A DNA stretch of 64,000 bases, taken from NCBI GenBank assembly GCA_014656175.1, contig BNBX01000009.1, forward strand, positions 1-64,000, read 5' to 3'. The notes under the pieces are model-generated. The model did no database searches and was not told the origin of the DNA. It saw only the letters and a list, made by a program, of their open reading frames with translations. Position 1 is the first letter of the stretch, and every line of letters begins with the position of its first letter. This stretch comes from Streptomyces werraensis. Lineage in GTDB: Bacteria; Actinomycetota; Actinomycetes; Streptomycetales; Streptomycetaceae. This document shows, piece by piece, positions 8,904 through 17,285 of the stretch. The position numbers were made by a program, and so were the translations under genes.

Positions 8904-8919
8904 AGTTGAGCGTTGAACT
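8904..8919. promoter_or_regulatory. Imperfect palindrome upstream of the pirin gene (possible operator)
   Basis: AGTTGAGCGTTGAACT is a 16-base inverted repeat with a few mismatches in an unusually AT-rich spot, about 30 bases upstream of the start codon and overlapping the likely promoter. The shape resembles MarR-type operators; the regulator is unknown. Confidence 0.4.
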
Positions 8920-8941
8920 TCCTGCCACCTCGAACCGACAA

Positions 8942-8967
8942 AGCCCGGAGGGAATTCCCTCCGGGCT
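8942..8967 (-). terminator. Terminator after the SseB-domain gene
   Basis: A perfect 26-base palindrome (AGCCCGGAGGGAA and its complement, no separate loop), about 50 bases downstream of the stop codon of the leftward SseB-domain gene and upstream of the pirin gene. Confidence 0.75.
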
Positions 8968-9017
8968 CCGATCGGCGGTCACAGGGTCCGGCGTCGGCCG
9001 TGCACGCGGCGACGGCG

Positions 9018-9482
9018 TCAGCCATACATACGGCGCATCGCGAACTCGACCATCTGCTCCACGGCCTTGGCGTCGAACACCATCCGATGCTCGCCCTCCA
9101 TGTCGAGCACGAAGCCGTAGCCGGTGGGCAGCAGGTCGATCACCTCGGCGCCGGTGATCACGAAGTACTTGGACTCCTTGCCGGCGTACCGCCGCAGCTC
9201 CTTGAGCGAGGTGAACATCGGGATCACGGGCTGCTGGGTGTTGTGCAGGGCGAGGAAGCCGGGGTTGTCACCGCGCGGGCAGTAGACCTTGGACGTCGCG
9301 AAGATCTGCTGGAAGTCCTCCGCCGCCATCTGGCCCGTGGTGAACGCGCGCACGGCGTCGGCGAGCGAGGGCGGGGACGGTTCGGGATACGCCGGCGCCT
9401 GCTGCCCGTACCCGCCCGGCATCTGCTGCTGCGGCGGCACGTAACCCTGCTGGGTCCCCGCACTCTGGTCGTAGCCGTACAT
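9018..9482 (-). CDS. SseB N-terminal domain protein
   Basis: 154 residues from the ATG at 9482 (MYGYDQSAGTQQGYVPPQ). An N-terminal Gly/Gln/Pro/Tyr-rich low-complexity tail of about 50 residues is followed by an SseB-type domain (LADAVRAFTTGQMAAEDFQQIF, VYCPRGDNPGFLALHN, IPMFTSLKELRRYAGK, LLPTGYGFVLD). In enterobacteria SseB is linked to sulfur metabolism, but streptomycete versions are uncharacterised and often sit near ESX-type genes, none of which is seen here. A GTG start at 9521 would add 13 residues; neither start has a convincing ribosome-binding site, and the ATG could be near-leaderless. Single-gene unit. Confidence 0.8.
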   Translation of the reverse strand: MYGYDQSAGTQQGYVPPQQQMPGGYGQQAPAYPEPSPPSLADAVRAFTTGQMAAEDFQQIFATSKVYCPRGDNPGFLALHNTQQPVIPMFTSLKELRRYAGKESKYFVITGAEVIDLLPTGYGFVLDMEGEHRMVFDAKAVEQMVEFAMRRMYG

Positions 9483-9645
9483 GGCGCACAGACTACTGAC
9501 CCCGCGCGAGGGCTGGGTCACAGATGTCCGGATCGGGGTTGCTTCTTATTACCGACGGGTAGCATCATCGTAGCTACTTGTCGGTACGTGAATCAGTCGC
9601 GAGGAATCAGTCCCTCGCCGATCCCTCTCAAACGGAGCCGTCGCC

Positions 9646-11472
9646 ATGGGGCACTACAAGTCGAATCTCCGCGACATCGAGTTCAACCTCTTCGAGGTAC
9701 TCGGGCGCGACAAGCTGTACGGCACGGGCCCGTTCGAGGAGATGGACGTCGACACCGCGAAGAGCATCCTGGAGGAGCTGGCCCGCCTCTCCGAGAACGA
9801 GCTCGCGGAGTCCTTCGCCGACGCCGACCGCAACCCGCCGGTCTTCGACCCGGAGACCAACACCGCGCCGGTCCCCGCGTCCTTCAAGAAGAGCTACCAG
9901 GCCTTCATGGACTCGGAGTACTGGCGGCTCGGCCTGCCCGAGGAGATCGGCGGCACCACCGCGCCCCGCTCCCTCATCTGGGCCTACGCCGAGCTGATCC
10001 TGGGCGCCAACCCGGCCGTGTGGATGTACTCCTCGGGCCCCGCCTTCGCGGGCATCCTCTTCGAGGAGGGCAACGAGGTCCAGAAGCACATCGCGAAGAT
10101 CGCCACGGAGAAGCAGTGGGGCTCCACGATGGTGCTCACCGAGCCGGACGCCGGCTCGGACGTCGGCGCCGGCCGCACCAAGGCCGTGCAGCAGGAGGAC
10201 GGCTCCTGGCACATCGAGGGCGTGAAGCGCTTCATCACGTCCGGTGAGCACGACATGTCGGAGAACATCCTCCACTACGTGCTCGCCCGCCCGGAGGGCG
10301 CGGGCCCCGGCACCAAGGGCCTGTCCCTGTTCCTCGTGCCGAAGTACCTCTTCGACTTCGAAACCGGCGAGCTGGGCGAGCGCAACGGCGTCTACGCCAC
10401 GAACGTCGAGCACAAGATGGGCCTGAAGGCCTCCAACACCTGCGAGATGACGTTCGGCGACAAGCACCCCGCCAAGGGCTGGCTGATCGGCGACAAGCAC
10501 GACGGCATCCGCCAGATGTTCCGCATCATCGAGTTCGCCCGCATGATGGTCGGCACGAAGGCGATCTCCACGCTGTCCACGGGCTACCTGAACGCGCTGG
10601 AGTACGCCAAGGAGCGCGTCCAGGGCCCCGACCTGGCGAACTTCATGGACAAGACCGCCCCCAAGGTCACCATCACCCACCACCCCGACGTGCGCCGCTC
10701 GCTGATGACACAGAAGGCGTACGCGGAGGGCATGCGCGCCCTGGTGATGTACACCGCGTCGGTCCAGGACGCCATCCAGCTCAAGGAGGCGAACGGCGAG
10801 GACGCCTCCACCGAGCACGCGATGAACGACCTGCTCCTGCCGATCGTCAAGGGCTACGGCTCCGAGAAGGCCTACGAGCAGCTCGCCCAGTCGCTGCAGA
10901 CCTTCGGCGGCTCCGGCTTCCTCCAGGAGTACCCGATCGAGCAGTACATCCGGGACTCCAAGATCGACACCCTCTACGAGGGCACCACCGCGATCCAGGG
11001 CCAGGACTTCTTCTTCCGGAAGATCGTCCGCAACCAGGGCGCCGCGCTGAACTCGCTCGCCGAGGACATCAAGAAGTTCCTCGCGGTCGGCGAGGGCGGC
11101 GAGGAGCTGGCGGGCGCCCGCGAGCACCTGGCCAAGGCCGCCGTCGAGCTGGAGGCCATCGTCGGCCTGATGCTCACCGACCTCGCGGCCACCGAGAAGG
11201 ACACCAGGAACATCTACAAGGTGGGCCTGAACACCACCCGCCTGCTGATGGCCTCCGGTGACGTCGTCGTCGGCTACCTGCTGCTCAAGCACGCCGCCGT
11301 CGCCGCCGAGAAGCTCCCGACGGCCTCCGCCAAGGACAAGGCGTTCTACACCGGCAAGATCGCGGCGGCGAAGTTCTTCGCGGCCAACGTCCTGCCGGGC
11401 GTCACCCTGGCCCGCAAGGTCGCCGAGGGCGTCGAGCTGGACCTGATGGAACTGGACGAGGCGGCGTTCTAG
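9646..11472 (+). CDS. Acyl-CoA dehydrogenase (FadE type)
   Basis: FAD-dependent enzyme for the first step of fatty-acid beta-oxidation. 608 residues, the long form with an N-terminal extension (MGHYKSNLRDIEFNLFEVLG). Flavin/substrate motifs are clear: MVLTEPDAGSDVGAGRT, WHIEGVKRFITSGEHD, and near the C-terminus QTFGGSGFLQEYPIEQYIRD and LYEGTTAIQGQDFF, where the glutamate at about residue 445 is the likely catalytic base. The C-terminal extra helical domain fits long-chain or very-long-chain acyl-CoA dehydrogenases. ATG start about 8 bases after an AACGGAGC ribosome-binding site. Monocistronic with a terminator downstream. Confidence 0.95.
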   Translation: MGHYKSNLRDIEFNLFEVLGRDKLYGTGPFEEMDVDTAKSILEELARLSENELAESFADADRNPPVFDPETNTAPVPASFKKSYQAFMDSEYWRLGLPEEIGGTTAPRSLIWAYAELILGANPAVWMYSSGPAFAGILFEEGNEVQKHIAKIATEKQWGSTMVLTEPDAGSDVGAGRTKAVQQEDGSWHIEGVKRFITSGEHDMSENILHYVLARPEGAGPGTKGLSLFLVPKYLFDFETGELGERNGVYATNVEHKMGLKASNTCEMTFGDKHPAKGWLIGDKHDGIRQMFRIIEFARMMVGTKAISTLSTGYLNALEYAKERVQGPDLANFMDKTAPKVTITHHPDVRRSLMTQKAYAEGMRALVMYTASVQDAIQLKEANGEDASTEHAMNDLLLPIVKGYGSEKAYEQLAQSLQTFGGSGFLQEYPIEQYIRDSKIDTLYEGTTAIQGQDFFFRKIVRNQGAALNSLAEDIKKFLAVGEGGEELAGAREHLAKAAVELEAIVGLMLTDLAATEKDTRNIYKVGLNTTRLLMASGDVVVGYLLLKHAAVAAEKLPTASAKDKAFYTGKIAAAKFFAANVLPGVTLARKVAEGVELDLMELDEAAF

Positions 11473-11498
11473 CCGCTGCCGGCCCCGGCCGGTCCGAC

Positions 11499-11532
11499 GG
11501 ACGGCCCGCTCCCCATCGGGGGCGGGCCGTCC
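11499..11532. terminator. Terminator after acyl-CoA dehydrogenase
   Basis: An imperfect 15/16-bp stem (GGACGGCCCGCTCCCC against GGGGGCGGGCCGTCC, one bulge) with a 3-base loop. Its right arm runs into the 17-bp tandem repeat array. Confidence 0.7.
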
Positions 11533-11613
11533 GCCTGTTCAGACCGTCCGCCTGTTCAGACCGTCCGCCTGTTCAGACCGTCCGCCTGTTCAGACCGTCC
11601 GCCTGTTCAGGCC
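11529..11613. repeat. 17-bp tandem repeat array, five copies
   Basis: GTCCGCCTGTTCAGACC is repeated head to tail at 11529, 11546, 11563 and 11580 without change, then once more at 11597 with one substitution. The last copy contains the stop codon of the antiporter gene, and every copy carries the same TCA (TGA on the minus strand). The 17-base period shifts frame at each copy. The array probably grew by slippage from the end of the antiporter gene and the terminator arm. Confidence 0.95.
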
Positions 11614-12938
11614 GCCCGCCCGGGCCGCTCCGCCGGGGCCGACCGCAGGGCGTGCCGTGTCCCGCCGACGGCCGCGGCCCCGCCCGGTGACGCGGGCGCC
11701 CCGCCCGACGGCTCCGGGGCGCCGCGCAGCAGCCGGGACACGGCAGGGGAGGTGACCGCGGTGCTCAGCAACGCCATCACGACCAGGACGGTGAAGAGTT
11801 CGGTACCGATCACTCCCTGTTCGCGCCCGATGTTGAGCACGATGAGCTCGGTGAGACCACGGCAGTTCATCAGCGCTCCGATGGCGAGCGCGCTGTTCCA
11901 GTCGTGCCCGGCCGCCCTGGCCGCCAGGGCGGTGCCGCCCCACTTGCCCGCCACGGCCACCACGACGACCACGGCCGTCCACAGCCACAGGTCCAGGGAG
12001 CCGACGAGCAGGAGGACGTCCGTGTGCAGGCCGCCGACGACGAAGTACAGCGGCAGCAGCACGGGGACGACGAACGTGCGCATCTGCCCGGCGCACCGTG
12101 CCACCTTCCGGCTGTGCCCGGGCACGGCCACCCCGAGGAGGAACGCCCCGAACAGTGCGTGGACCCCGATGCGGTCGGTGGTGAAGGCGGCCAGGAACAG
12201 CCCGCTCACCAGGAACGTCATGACGACGGAGTCGGCGTGACGTTCGGCCAGGTGAGCGCGGCGGCCGAGCAGCGGCCGCACGACGCCCAGCAGAACCACG
12301 ACGAAGCCGGCCGCGGCGAGCGCGGTCACCCCGGCGCCCAGGAGGCCGGTGCTGGCGATCGTCGCCATGACCACGGCCAGCAGACACCAGGCCGTCACGT
12401 CGTCCACGGCCGCACAGGCCATGGCCAGTGCCCCGACCGGAGTGCCGTGCAGACCACGGTCGTCCAGGATCCTGGCCAGCACCGGGAAGGCGGTGATGCT
12501 CATCGCCACCGCGATGAACATCACGAACACCGGCTTCCCGACGCCGTCGGGGGCGAGCGGCCCGTACATGGCCAGGGCCAGAACTGCTCCGAGGCCCAGG
12601 GGCAGCCACATGCCGGTCTGGCTGACCGCCAGCGTGGCCCTGCCCTGACCCCGCAGCGCCCCGAGATCCAGTTCCAGGCCCGCCAGGAACATGAAGGTGA
12701 GCAGGCCCACGGTGCCCAGGGCGGACAGCGGGACCAGCGCGGAGTCGGGGAACAGCCACTGCTGGGCCTGAGGGAACAGGCTGCCCAGCAGCGACGGCCC
12801 GAGCAGGATGCCGACGGTGATCTCACCGATCACCGGCGGCTGTCCGCATCTGCGCATCAACCGGGCGCCCGCCTGACAGCCCAGAATCACGACCGGAACG
12901 GTGACGAGCAACTGGGTGATCGGGTCCGGGGAGGACAC
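11607..12938 (-). CDS. Cation:proton antiporter (CPA2, Na+/H+ exchanger family)
   Basis: 443-residue integral membrane protein with roughly 12 hydrophobic segments starting right after the N-terminus (LLVTVPVVILGCQAGARLM). Family hallmarks are visible: QPPVIGEITVGILLGPSLLG, TFMFLAGLELDL and AMACAAVDDVTAWCLLAVV, where the acidic pair is the likely ion/proton site. No C-terminal RCK domain. The closest known relatives by pattern include antiporters in actinomycete natural-product clusters as well as housekeeping pH/Na+ homeostasis genes; no biosynthetic genes are nearby. The C-terminal tail is Pro/Gly/Ala-rich and ends inside the tandem repeat. Confidence 0.93.
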   Translation of the reverse strand: MSSPDPITQLLVTVPVVILGCQAGARLMRRCGQPPVIGEITVGILLGPSLLGSLFPQAQQWLFPDSALVPLSALGTVGLLTFMFLAGLELDLGALRGQGRATLAVSQTGMWLPLGLGAVLALAMYGPLAPDGVGKPVFVMFIAVAMSITAFPVLARILDDRGLHGTPVGALAMACAAVDDVTAWCLLAVVMATIASTGLLGAGVTALAAAGFVVVLLGVVRPLLGRRAHLAERHADSVVMTFLVSGLFLAAFTTDRIGVHALFGAFLLGVAVPGHSRKVARCAGQMRTFVVPVLLPLYFVVGGLHTDVLLLVGSLDLWLWTAVVVVVAVAGKWGGTALAARAAGHDWNSALAIGALMNCRGLTELIVLNIGREQGVIGTELFTVLVVMALLSTAVTSPAVSRLLRGAPEPSGGAPASPGGAAAVGGTRHALRSAPAERPGRAA

Positions 12939-13039
12939 GGTCCGGCTCCTTGGGTCGATGGTGCCGCGGACCAGGACGTCAGGGGGCGCGGACGTCGGTG
13001 CGCGGCCGTCGGGACTTCCTGGACGAAGGGAGGGGGATC

Positions 13040-13159
13040 ATGCAAGCAGAGGAAGCTCGCGGCAGCCTCGAGCAGGCGAACCGGCCGCCGAGGGCCGATC
13101 CCGCCCCCCGCCACTGGGCCGCGACCGGACCGCCGCGCGTCGTTAAGGTGAACCCATGA
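13040..13159 (+). CDS. Possible 39-residue small ORF overlapping the aminopeptidase start
   Basis: MQAEEARGSLEQANRPPRAD is the start of a 39-residue frame preceded by a strong GGGAGGGGG ribosome-binding site. Its stop codon overlaps the aminopeptidase ATG (ATGA at 13156), the arrangement used for translational coupling. Against it: the third codon positions are less GC-rich than in neighbouring genes, the peptide matches nothing I recognise, and the aminopeptidase has its own AAGGTG site. Confidence 0.3.
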   Translation: MQAEEARGSLEQANRPPRADPAPRHWAATGPPRVVKVNP

Positions 13160-14454
13160 GCGAACCCCCCCGCTTCGACCGCGGCCACACCGATGACCTG
13201 ATGTCCTTCCTCGCGGCGAGCCCCACGCCGTACCACGCCGTGGCGAACGCCGCCGAGCGGCTGGAGAAGGCGGGCTTCAGGCAGGTCGCGGAGACGGACG
13301 CCTGGGACGGCACGGCAGGCGGCAAGTACGTGCTGCGCGGCGGTGCGATCATCGCCTGGTACGTCCCCGAGGGGGCCGAGGCGCACACGCCCTTCCGGAT
13401 CGTCGGCGCGCACACCGACTCCCCCAATCTGCGCGTCAAGCCGCGCCCCGACAGCGGGGCGCACGGCTGGCGTCAGGTGGCCGTGGAGATCTACGGCGGG
13501 CCGCTCCTCAACTCCTGGCTCGACCGCGACCTGGGCCTGGCCGGGCGGCTCTCCCTGCGCGACGGCACGACCCGCCTGGTCGACGTCGACCGGCCGCTGC
13601 TGCGGGTCCCCCAGCTCGCCATCCACCTGGACCGCGCGGTCAACTCCGACGGCCTCAAGCTCGACAAGCAGCGGCACATGCAGCCGGTGTGGGGCCTGGG
13701 CGAGGACGTCCGCGACGGCGACCTCATCGCCTTCCTGGAAGACACCGCGGGGCTGCCGGAGGGCTCGGTCACCGGCTGGGACCTGATGGTGCACCCCGTC
13801 GAGCCGCCCGCCTACCTGGGCCGCGACCGCGAACTGGTGGCCGGCCCGCGCATGGACAACCTGCTGTCCGTGCACGCCGGCACGGCCGCGCTCACCGCGG
13901 CGGCCGGACGCGGCTCGCGACTGTCGTACATCCCCGTGCTCGCCGCCTTCGACCACGAGGAGAACGGCTCCCAGTCCGACACCGGCGCGGACGGCCCGCT
14001 GCTCGGCAGCGTCCTGGAGCGCTCGGTGTTCGCGCGCGGCGGTTCCCTGGAAGACCGGGCCCGCGCCCTCGCCGGGACCGTCTGCCTGTCCTCCGACACC
14101 GGTCACGCCGTGCACCCCAACTACGCGGAGCGGCACGACCCGACGCACCACCCGCGCGTCGACGGCGGCCCCATCCTCAAGGTCAACGTCAACAACCGCT
14201 ACGCCACGGACGGTTCGGGACGCGCGGTGTTCGCGGCGGCCTGCGAGAGGGCCGGGGTGCCCTTCCAGACGTTCGTCTCCAACAACGCGATGCCGTGCGG
14301 CACCACGATCGGCCCGATCACCGCGGCCCGGCACGGCATCAGGACGGTCGACATCGGCGTGGCCATCCTGTCGATGCACAGCGTCCGCGAACTCTGCGGC
14401 GCCAAGGACCCGTTCCTGCTGGCGAACGCGCTGACGGCGTTCCTGGAGGGCTGA
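13156..14454 (+). CDS. M18 family aminopeptidase (aspartyl aminopeptidase-like)
   Basis: 432 residues, full length for the family. A dinuclear zinc peptidase of the cytoplasm that removes N-terminal residues, often acidic. Metal and catalytic motifs appear in order: IVGAHTDSPNLRVKP (His and Asp), GPRMDNLLSVHAG (bridging Asp), FDHEENGSQSDTGADG (catalytic and metal Glu), SDTGHAVHPNY, and MHSVRELCG (His) near the C-terminus. ATG start with AAGGTG 6 bases upstream. It is divergent from the antiporter gene. Confidence 0.96.
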   Translation: MSEPPRFDRGHTDDLMSFLAASPTPYHAVANAAERLEKAGFRQVAETDAWDGTAGGKYVLRGGAIIAWYVPEGAEAHTPFRIVGAHTDSPNLRVKPRPDSGAHGWRQVAVEIYGGPLLNSWLDRDLGLAGRLSLRDGTTRLVDVDRPLLRVPQLAIHLDRAVNSDGLKLDKQRHMQPVWGLGEDVRDGDLIAFLEDTAGLPEGSVTGWDLMVHPVEPPAYLGRDRELVAGPRMDNLLSVHAGTAALTAAAGRGSRLSYIPVLAAFDHEENGSQSDTGADGPLLGSVLERSVFARGGSLEDRARALAGTVCLSSDTGHAVHPNYAERHDPTHHPRVDGGPILKVNVNNRYATDGSGRAVFAAACERAGVPFQTFVSNNAMPCGTTIGPITAARHGIRTVDIGVAILSMHSVRELCGAKDPFLLANALTAFLEG

Positions 14455-14578
14455 TCCGGGCGCGTTCGCCGGAGCTGTTCTGAGCGGCGGTCAACTCCCG
14501 TGCGCGCCGCGGCGCATGGGAGCCGTCCCTCCGGGTACCCGGGTCGCACCGGAAACACCGGACAGGGAGGCGACACCT

Positions 14579-14836
14579 ATGGGCCTCGGCGGATGCATCA
14601 TCCTCATCGCCGTGGGAGCAATCCTCACGTTCGCGACCGACTGGGACATGCAGGGTGTCAACCTTGACCTCGTCGGCGTCATCTTCATGATCGTCGGACT
14701 GATCGGCGTCGCGACCTTCAGCAGCATCGCCCGGCGTCGGCGGGTCGTGGTACCCCCCGCCACCCCGGTGGTCGACGACCCGGCCCGTCCGCACCACCAC
14801 ACCCGCGACGGCTACAGCGACGGGTACGGCGTCTGA
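14579..14836 (+). CDS. DUF6458-type small membrane protein
   Basis: 85 residues. MGLGGCIILIAVGAILTFATDW begins the first membrane segment, followed by a short loop with WDMQGVNLDLVGVIFMIVGLIGVATF as the second. The tail is basic (ARRRR) and then His/Asp-rich. This is a widespread small actinobacterial family of unknown function. The ATG at 14579 follows a GGGAGG ribosome-binding site. Its last 25 bases overlap the end of the converging thioredoxin-NHL gene. Confidence 0.8.
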   Translation: MGLGGCIILIAVGAILTFATDWDMQGVNLDLVGVIFMIVGLIGVATFSSIARRRRVVVPPATPVVDDPARPHHHTRDGYSDGYGV

Positions 14837-16683
14837 CCGGACGCCCCGCCTGGGCCGCCCGGGCCGTCCGCACCGGACAGCTCCAGGACCAGCCGGTCCG
14901 TGCCTCCCGCGGAGGGACGCACGGGCAGCCGCCATTCACGGCGGTGCACATGGCAGGCCGGATGGAGCACCTCCGGGTCGGCGTCGCACGCGGCCGCCGT
15001 CGCCACGACATGCAGCACCCCCTGCCCCACGGCGGGGTCGGTCTCGAGGGCGCGGGAGAGATCACTCCCCGCGCCCTCTCCGCTGCGCAGGAGCGCGGGC
15101 GGTGAGGCGGACACGAGCAGGCGGGTCGCGGGGCCGTCCCGCGTGTCGAGCTTCTGGCCGGGCGGGGGCGTGAACACCACGTCCAGGTGGACGGGGCCGA
15201 CGGCGATCCCGGTGACGGACCGCTCCGTGTCCGTGTGCGGGCCCAGCGCCTGCGCCGGGAGCCGCAGCCGGGTCAGCCGGTGCCGCGCCGACTCCACGAC
15301 CACCACGTCCTCGCCGACGACCACCGCGCCGCTGGGCTCGCGCAGATCGGTGGCCAGGGTGGTCACCTCGCCGGTGGCCGGGTCGTAGCGGCGCAGGGCC
15401 TGGTTGTAGGTGTCGCAGACCGCCAGGGAGCCGTCGGGCAGCGCGGTCACCCCGAGCGGGTGCTGGAAGAGCGCCTCGTCCGCGGGGCCGTCCCGGTACC
15501 CGAAGGCGAACAGTCCCGCCCCCACGGCCGTACGCACCCGTCCGTCCGGTCCCAGCCGGCGCAGGGCGGAGCTCTCCGAGTCGGCCACCCACAGCCCCTC
15601 CGGCGTCACCGCGAGCCCCGAGGGCTGCGCGAACAGGGCCTCCTTCGCCGGCCCGTCGACGAGCTGCTCCCCGCCGGTCCCGGCCTCGCGGGCGACCGTG
15701 CCGGCGGCGGGGTCGTAGGACCAGAGCTGGTGGATGCCGGCCATGGCGATCCACACCGCGCCCTGCCAGACGGTGACGTCCCAGGGGGAGGAGAGGTTCA
15801 CCGCGCGGGCCGGGCCGTCCGTCGCGTCCCCGGGGCGCCAGGGGGAACCCGTGCCGGCGAGCGTGGTGACCTCGCCCGACTCGGGGTCGAGCCGCCTCAG
15901 GGCGTGGTTGACGGTGTCGGCGACGACCACGGCGCCGTCCGGGAGCAGGGCGAGCCCCTGCGGCTCCTGGAAGCGGGCCCGCCCGGGCGGTCCGTCCACC
16001 AGGCCACGCCCGCCGCTGCCGAACCGCCTCAGGACCGTCTCCCCGTCCTCCGCCAGCTCCACCACCTGGTGCCGGGTGGTGTCCGTGACCAGGAACGTCC
16101 CCGACGGCAGCAGCAGCACCTTGCCGGGGAACCGCAGCACCGTCGGCTCCGGCTCCGGCGGCGCGTAGGGGAGGTCGCCGCGCCGGAGCGTGCCCTTCGC
16201 CGCGTGCTCGGCCTCCAGCTCGGTCACCAGCCGCTCGATCTCGGGCACGTGCCCCTCGCCGGAGTACGTGGCCACGACGTACCCCTCCGGGTCGACGACC
16301 ACCAGCGTCGGCCAGGCCCGCACCGCGTACTGCGTCCACGTCGTCAGCTCGGGGTCGTCCAGGACGGGATGCGCCACCGCGTACCGCTCCACGGCGTCCG
16401 CCACCGCCGCGTGCTCCGCCTCGTGCGGGAACTTCGGCGAGTGCACGCCGATCACCACGAGCGTGTCCCGGTGCCGCTCCTCCAGCTCACGCAGCTCGTC
16501 GACGACGTGGAGGCAGTTGACGCAGGCGAACGTCCAGAAGTCGAGCAGCACGACGCGTCCGCGCAGGCCGGCGAGGGTGTACGCGGCGCCGCCCGTGTTC
16601 AGCCAGCCCCCCTTCCCCGCGAGCTCGGGCGCCCGCACACGGGCGGAACGGCGGACGGGGGGAGCGGAGGCGGCGTCGTCCAT
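14812..16683 (-). CDS. Thioredoxin-like protein with NHL repeats (NHLRC2-like)
   Basis: 623 residues. The N-terminal thioredoxin/AhpC-like domain (about 20-165) contains FWTFACVNCLHVVDEL, a C-x-x-C redox motif, and WPTLVVVDPEGYV. It is followed by a six-bladed NHL beta-propeller (about 185-500) with repeated units such as FQEPQGLALLPDG and FQHPLGVTALPDG, each followed by VADT or VCDT. The C-terminal part is a small beta-rich domain. There is no obvious signal peptide, so it is probably cytoplasmic. The same architecture is found in animal NHLRC2; the substrate is unknown. ATG start at 16683. It converges with the DUF6458 gene and overlaps it by 25 bases. Confidence 0.9.
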   Translation of the reverse strand: MDDAASAPPVRRSARVRAPELAGKGGWLNTGGAAYTLAGLRGRVVLLDFWTFACVNCLHVVDELRELEERHRDTLVVIGVHSPKFPHEAEHAAVADAVERYAVAHPVLDDPELTTWTQYAVRAWPTLVVVDPEGYVVATYSGEGHVPEIERLVTELEAEHAAKGTLRRGDLPYAPPEPEPTVLRFPGKVLLLPSGTFLVTDTTRHQVVELAEDGETVLRRFGSGGRGLVDGPPGRARFQEPQGLALLPDGAVVVADTVNHALRRLDPESGEVTTLAGTGSPWRPGDATDGPARAVNLSSPWDVTVWQGAVWIAMAGIHQLWSYDPAAGTVAREAGTGGEQLVDGPAKEALFAQPSGLAVTPEGLWVADSESSALRRLGPDGRVRTAVGAGLFAFGYRDGPADEALFQHPLGVTALPDGSLAVCDTYNQALRRYDPATGEVTTLATDLREPSGAVVVGEDVVVVESARHRLTRLRLPAQALGPHTDTERSVTGIAVGPVHLDVVFTPPPGQKLDTRDGPATRLLVSASPPALLRSGEGAGSDLSRALETDPAVGQGVLHVVATAAACDADPEVLHPACHVHRREWRLPVRPSAGGTDRLVLELSGADGPGGPGGASGQTPYPSL

Positions 16684-16775
16684 ACGTCCAGCGTGCCACC
16701 GGCGGGGGCGGAGCGGGCTCCGCCCGTCGGCCCAGTGGCGGCGTCGGACGGAGCGGGGCGGGGAACCCTCGGCGC

Positions 16776-17270
16776 ATGAGATTTCTCGTACGGGACCGGA
16801 TCCTCGGCATCGGGGACGACTACTGGATCGAGGACGACCGCGGCAACAAGGTCTTCCTCGTCGACGGCAAGGCCTTGCGGCTGCGGGACACCTTCGAGCT
16901 GAAGGACGCCGAGGGGCACGTGCTCGTCGACATCCGCAAGAAGATGTTCGCGCTGCGGGACACCATGGTGATCGAGCGGGGCGGCGAGCCGCTCGCGACC
17001 GTGCGGCGCAAACGGCTGTCGCTGCTGCGCAACCACTACCGGGTGTCCCTGGCGGACGGCGGCACCGAGCTGGACGTCAGCGGGCGGATCCTCGACCGGG
17101 AGTTCGCCGTGGAGTACGACGGCGAACTCCTCGCGGTGATCTCCCGCCGCATGCTGTCCCTCCGCGACACCTACGGCGTCGACGTCGTCCGCGAGGACGC
17201 AGACCCGGCGCTGCTGATCGCGGTGGCGGTGTGCGTGATCCACCTGGCGGAGAAGGAGCGGGAGGCATAG
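16776..17270 (+). CDS. LURP-one-related (scramblase-fold) family protein
   Basis: 164 residues. MRFLVRDRILGIGDDYWIED, then short beta strands with a repeated L-R-D-T pattern (LRLRDTFELKD, FALRDTMVIE, LSLRDTYGV) typical of the LOR/tubby-like 12-strand barrel. The C-terminal helix (ALLIAVAVCVIHLAE) fills the barrel in this fold. Function is unknown in bacteria. ATG start. It is divergent from the thioredoxin-NHL gene and convergent with the nitrilase-family gene 15 bases downstream. Confidence 0.88.
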   Translation: MRFLVRDRILGIGDDYWIEDDRGNKVFLVDGKALRLRDTFELKDAEGHVLVDIRKKMFALRDTMVIERGGEPLATVRRKRLSLLRNHYRVSLADGGTELDVSGRILDREFAVEYDGELLAVISRRMLSLRDTYGVDVVREDADPALLIAVAVCVIHLAEKEREA

Positions 17271-17285
17271 CCCGCGCCCTCCCGG

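Noticed and set aside
11529..11613. CRISPR array
   Set aside because: The units are contiguous without spacers and there are no cas genes.
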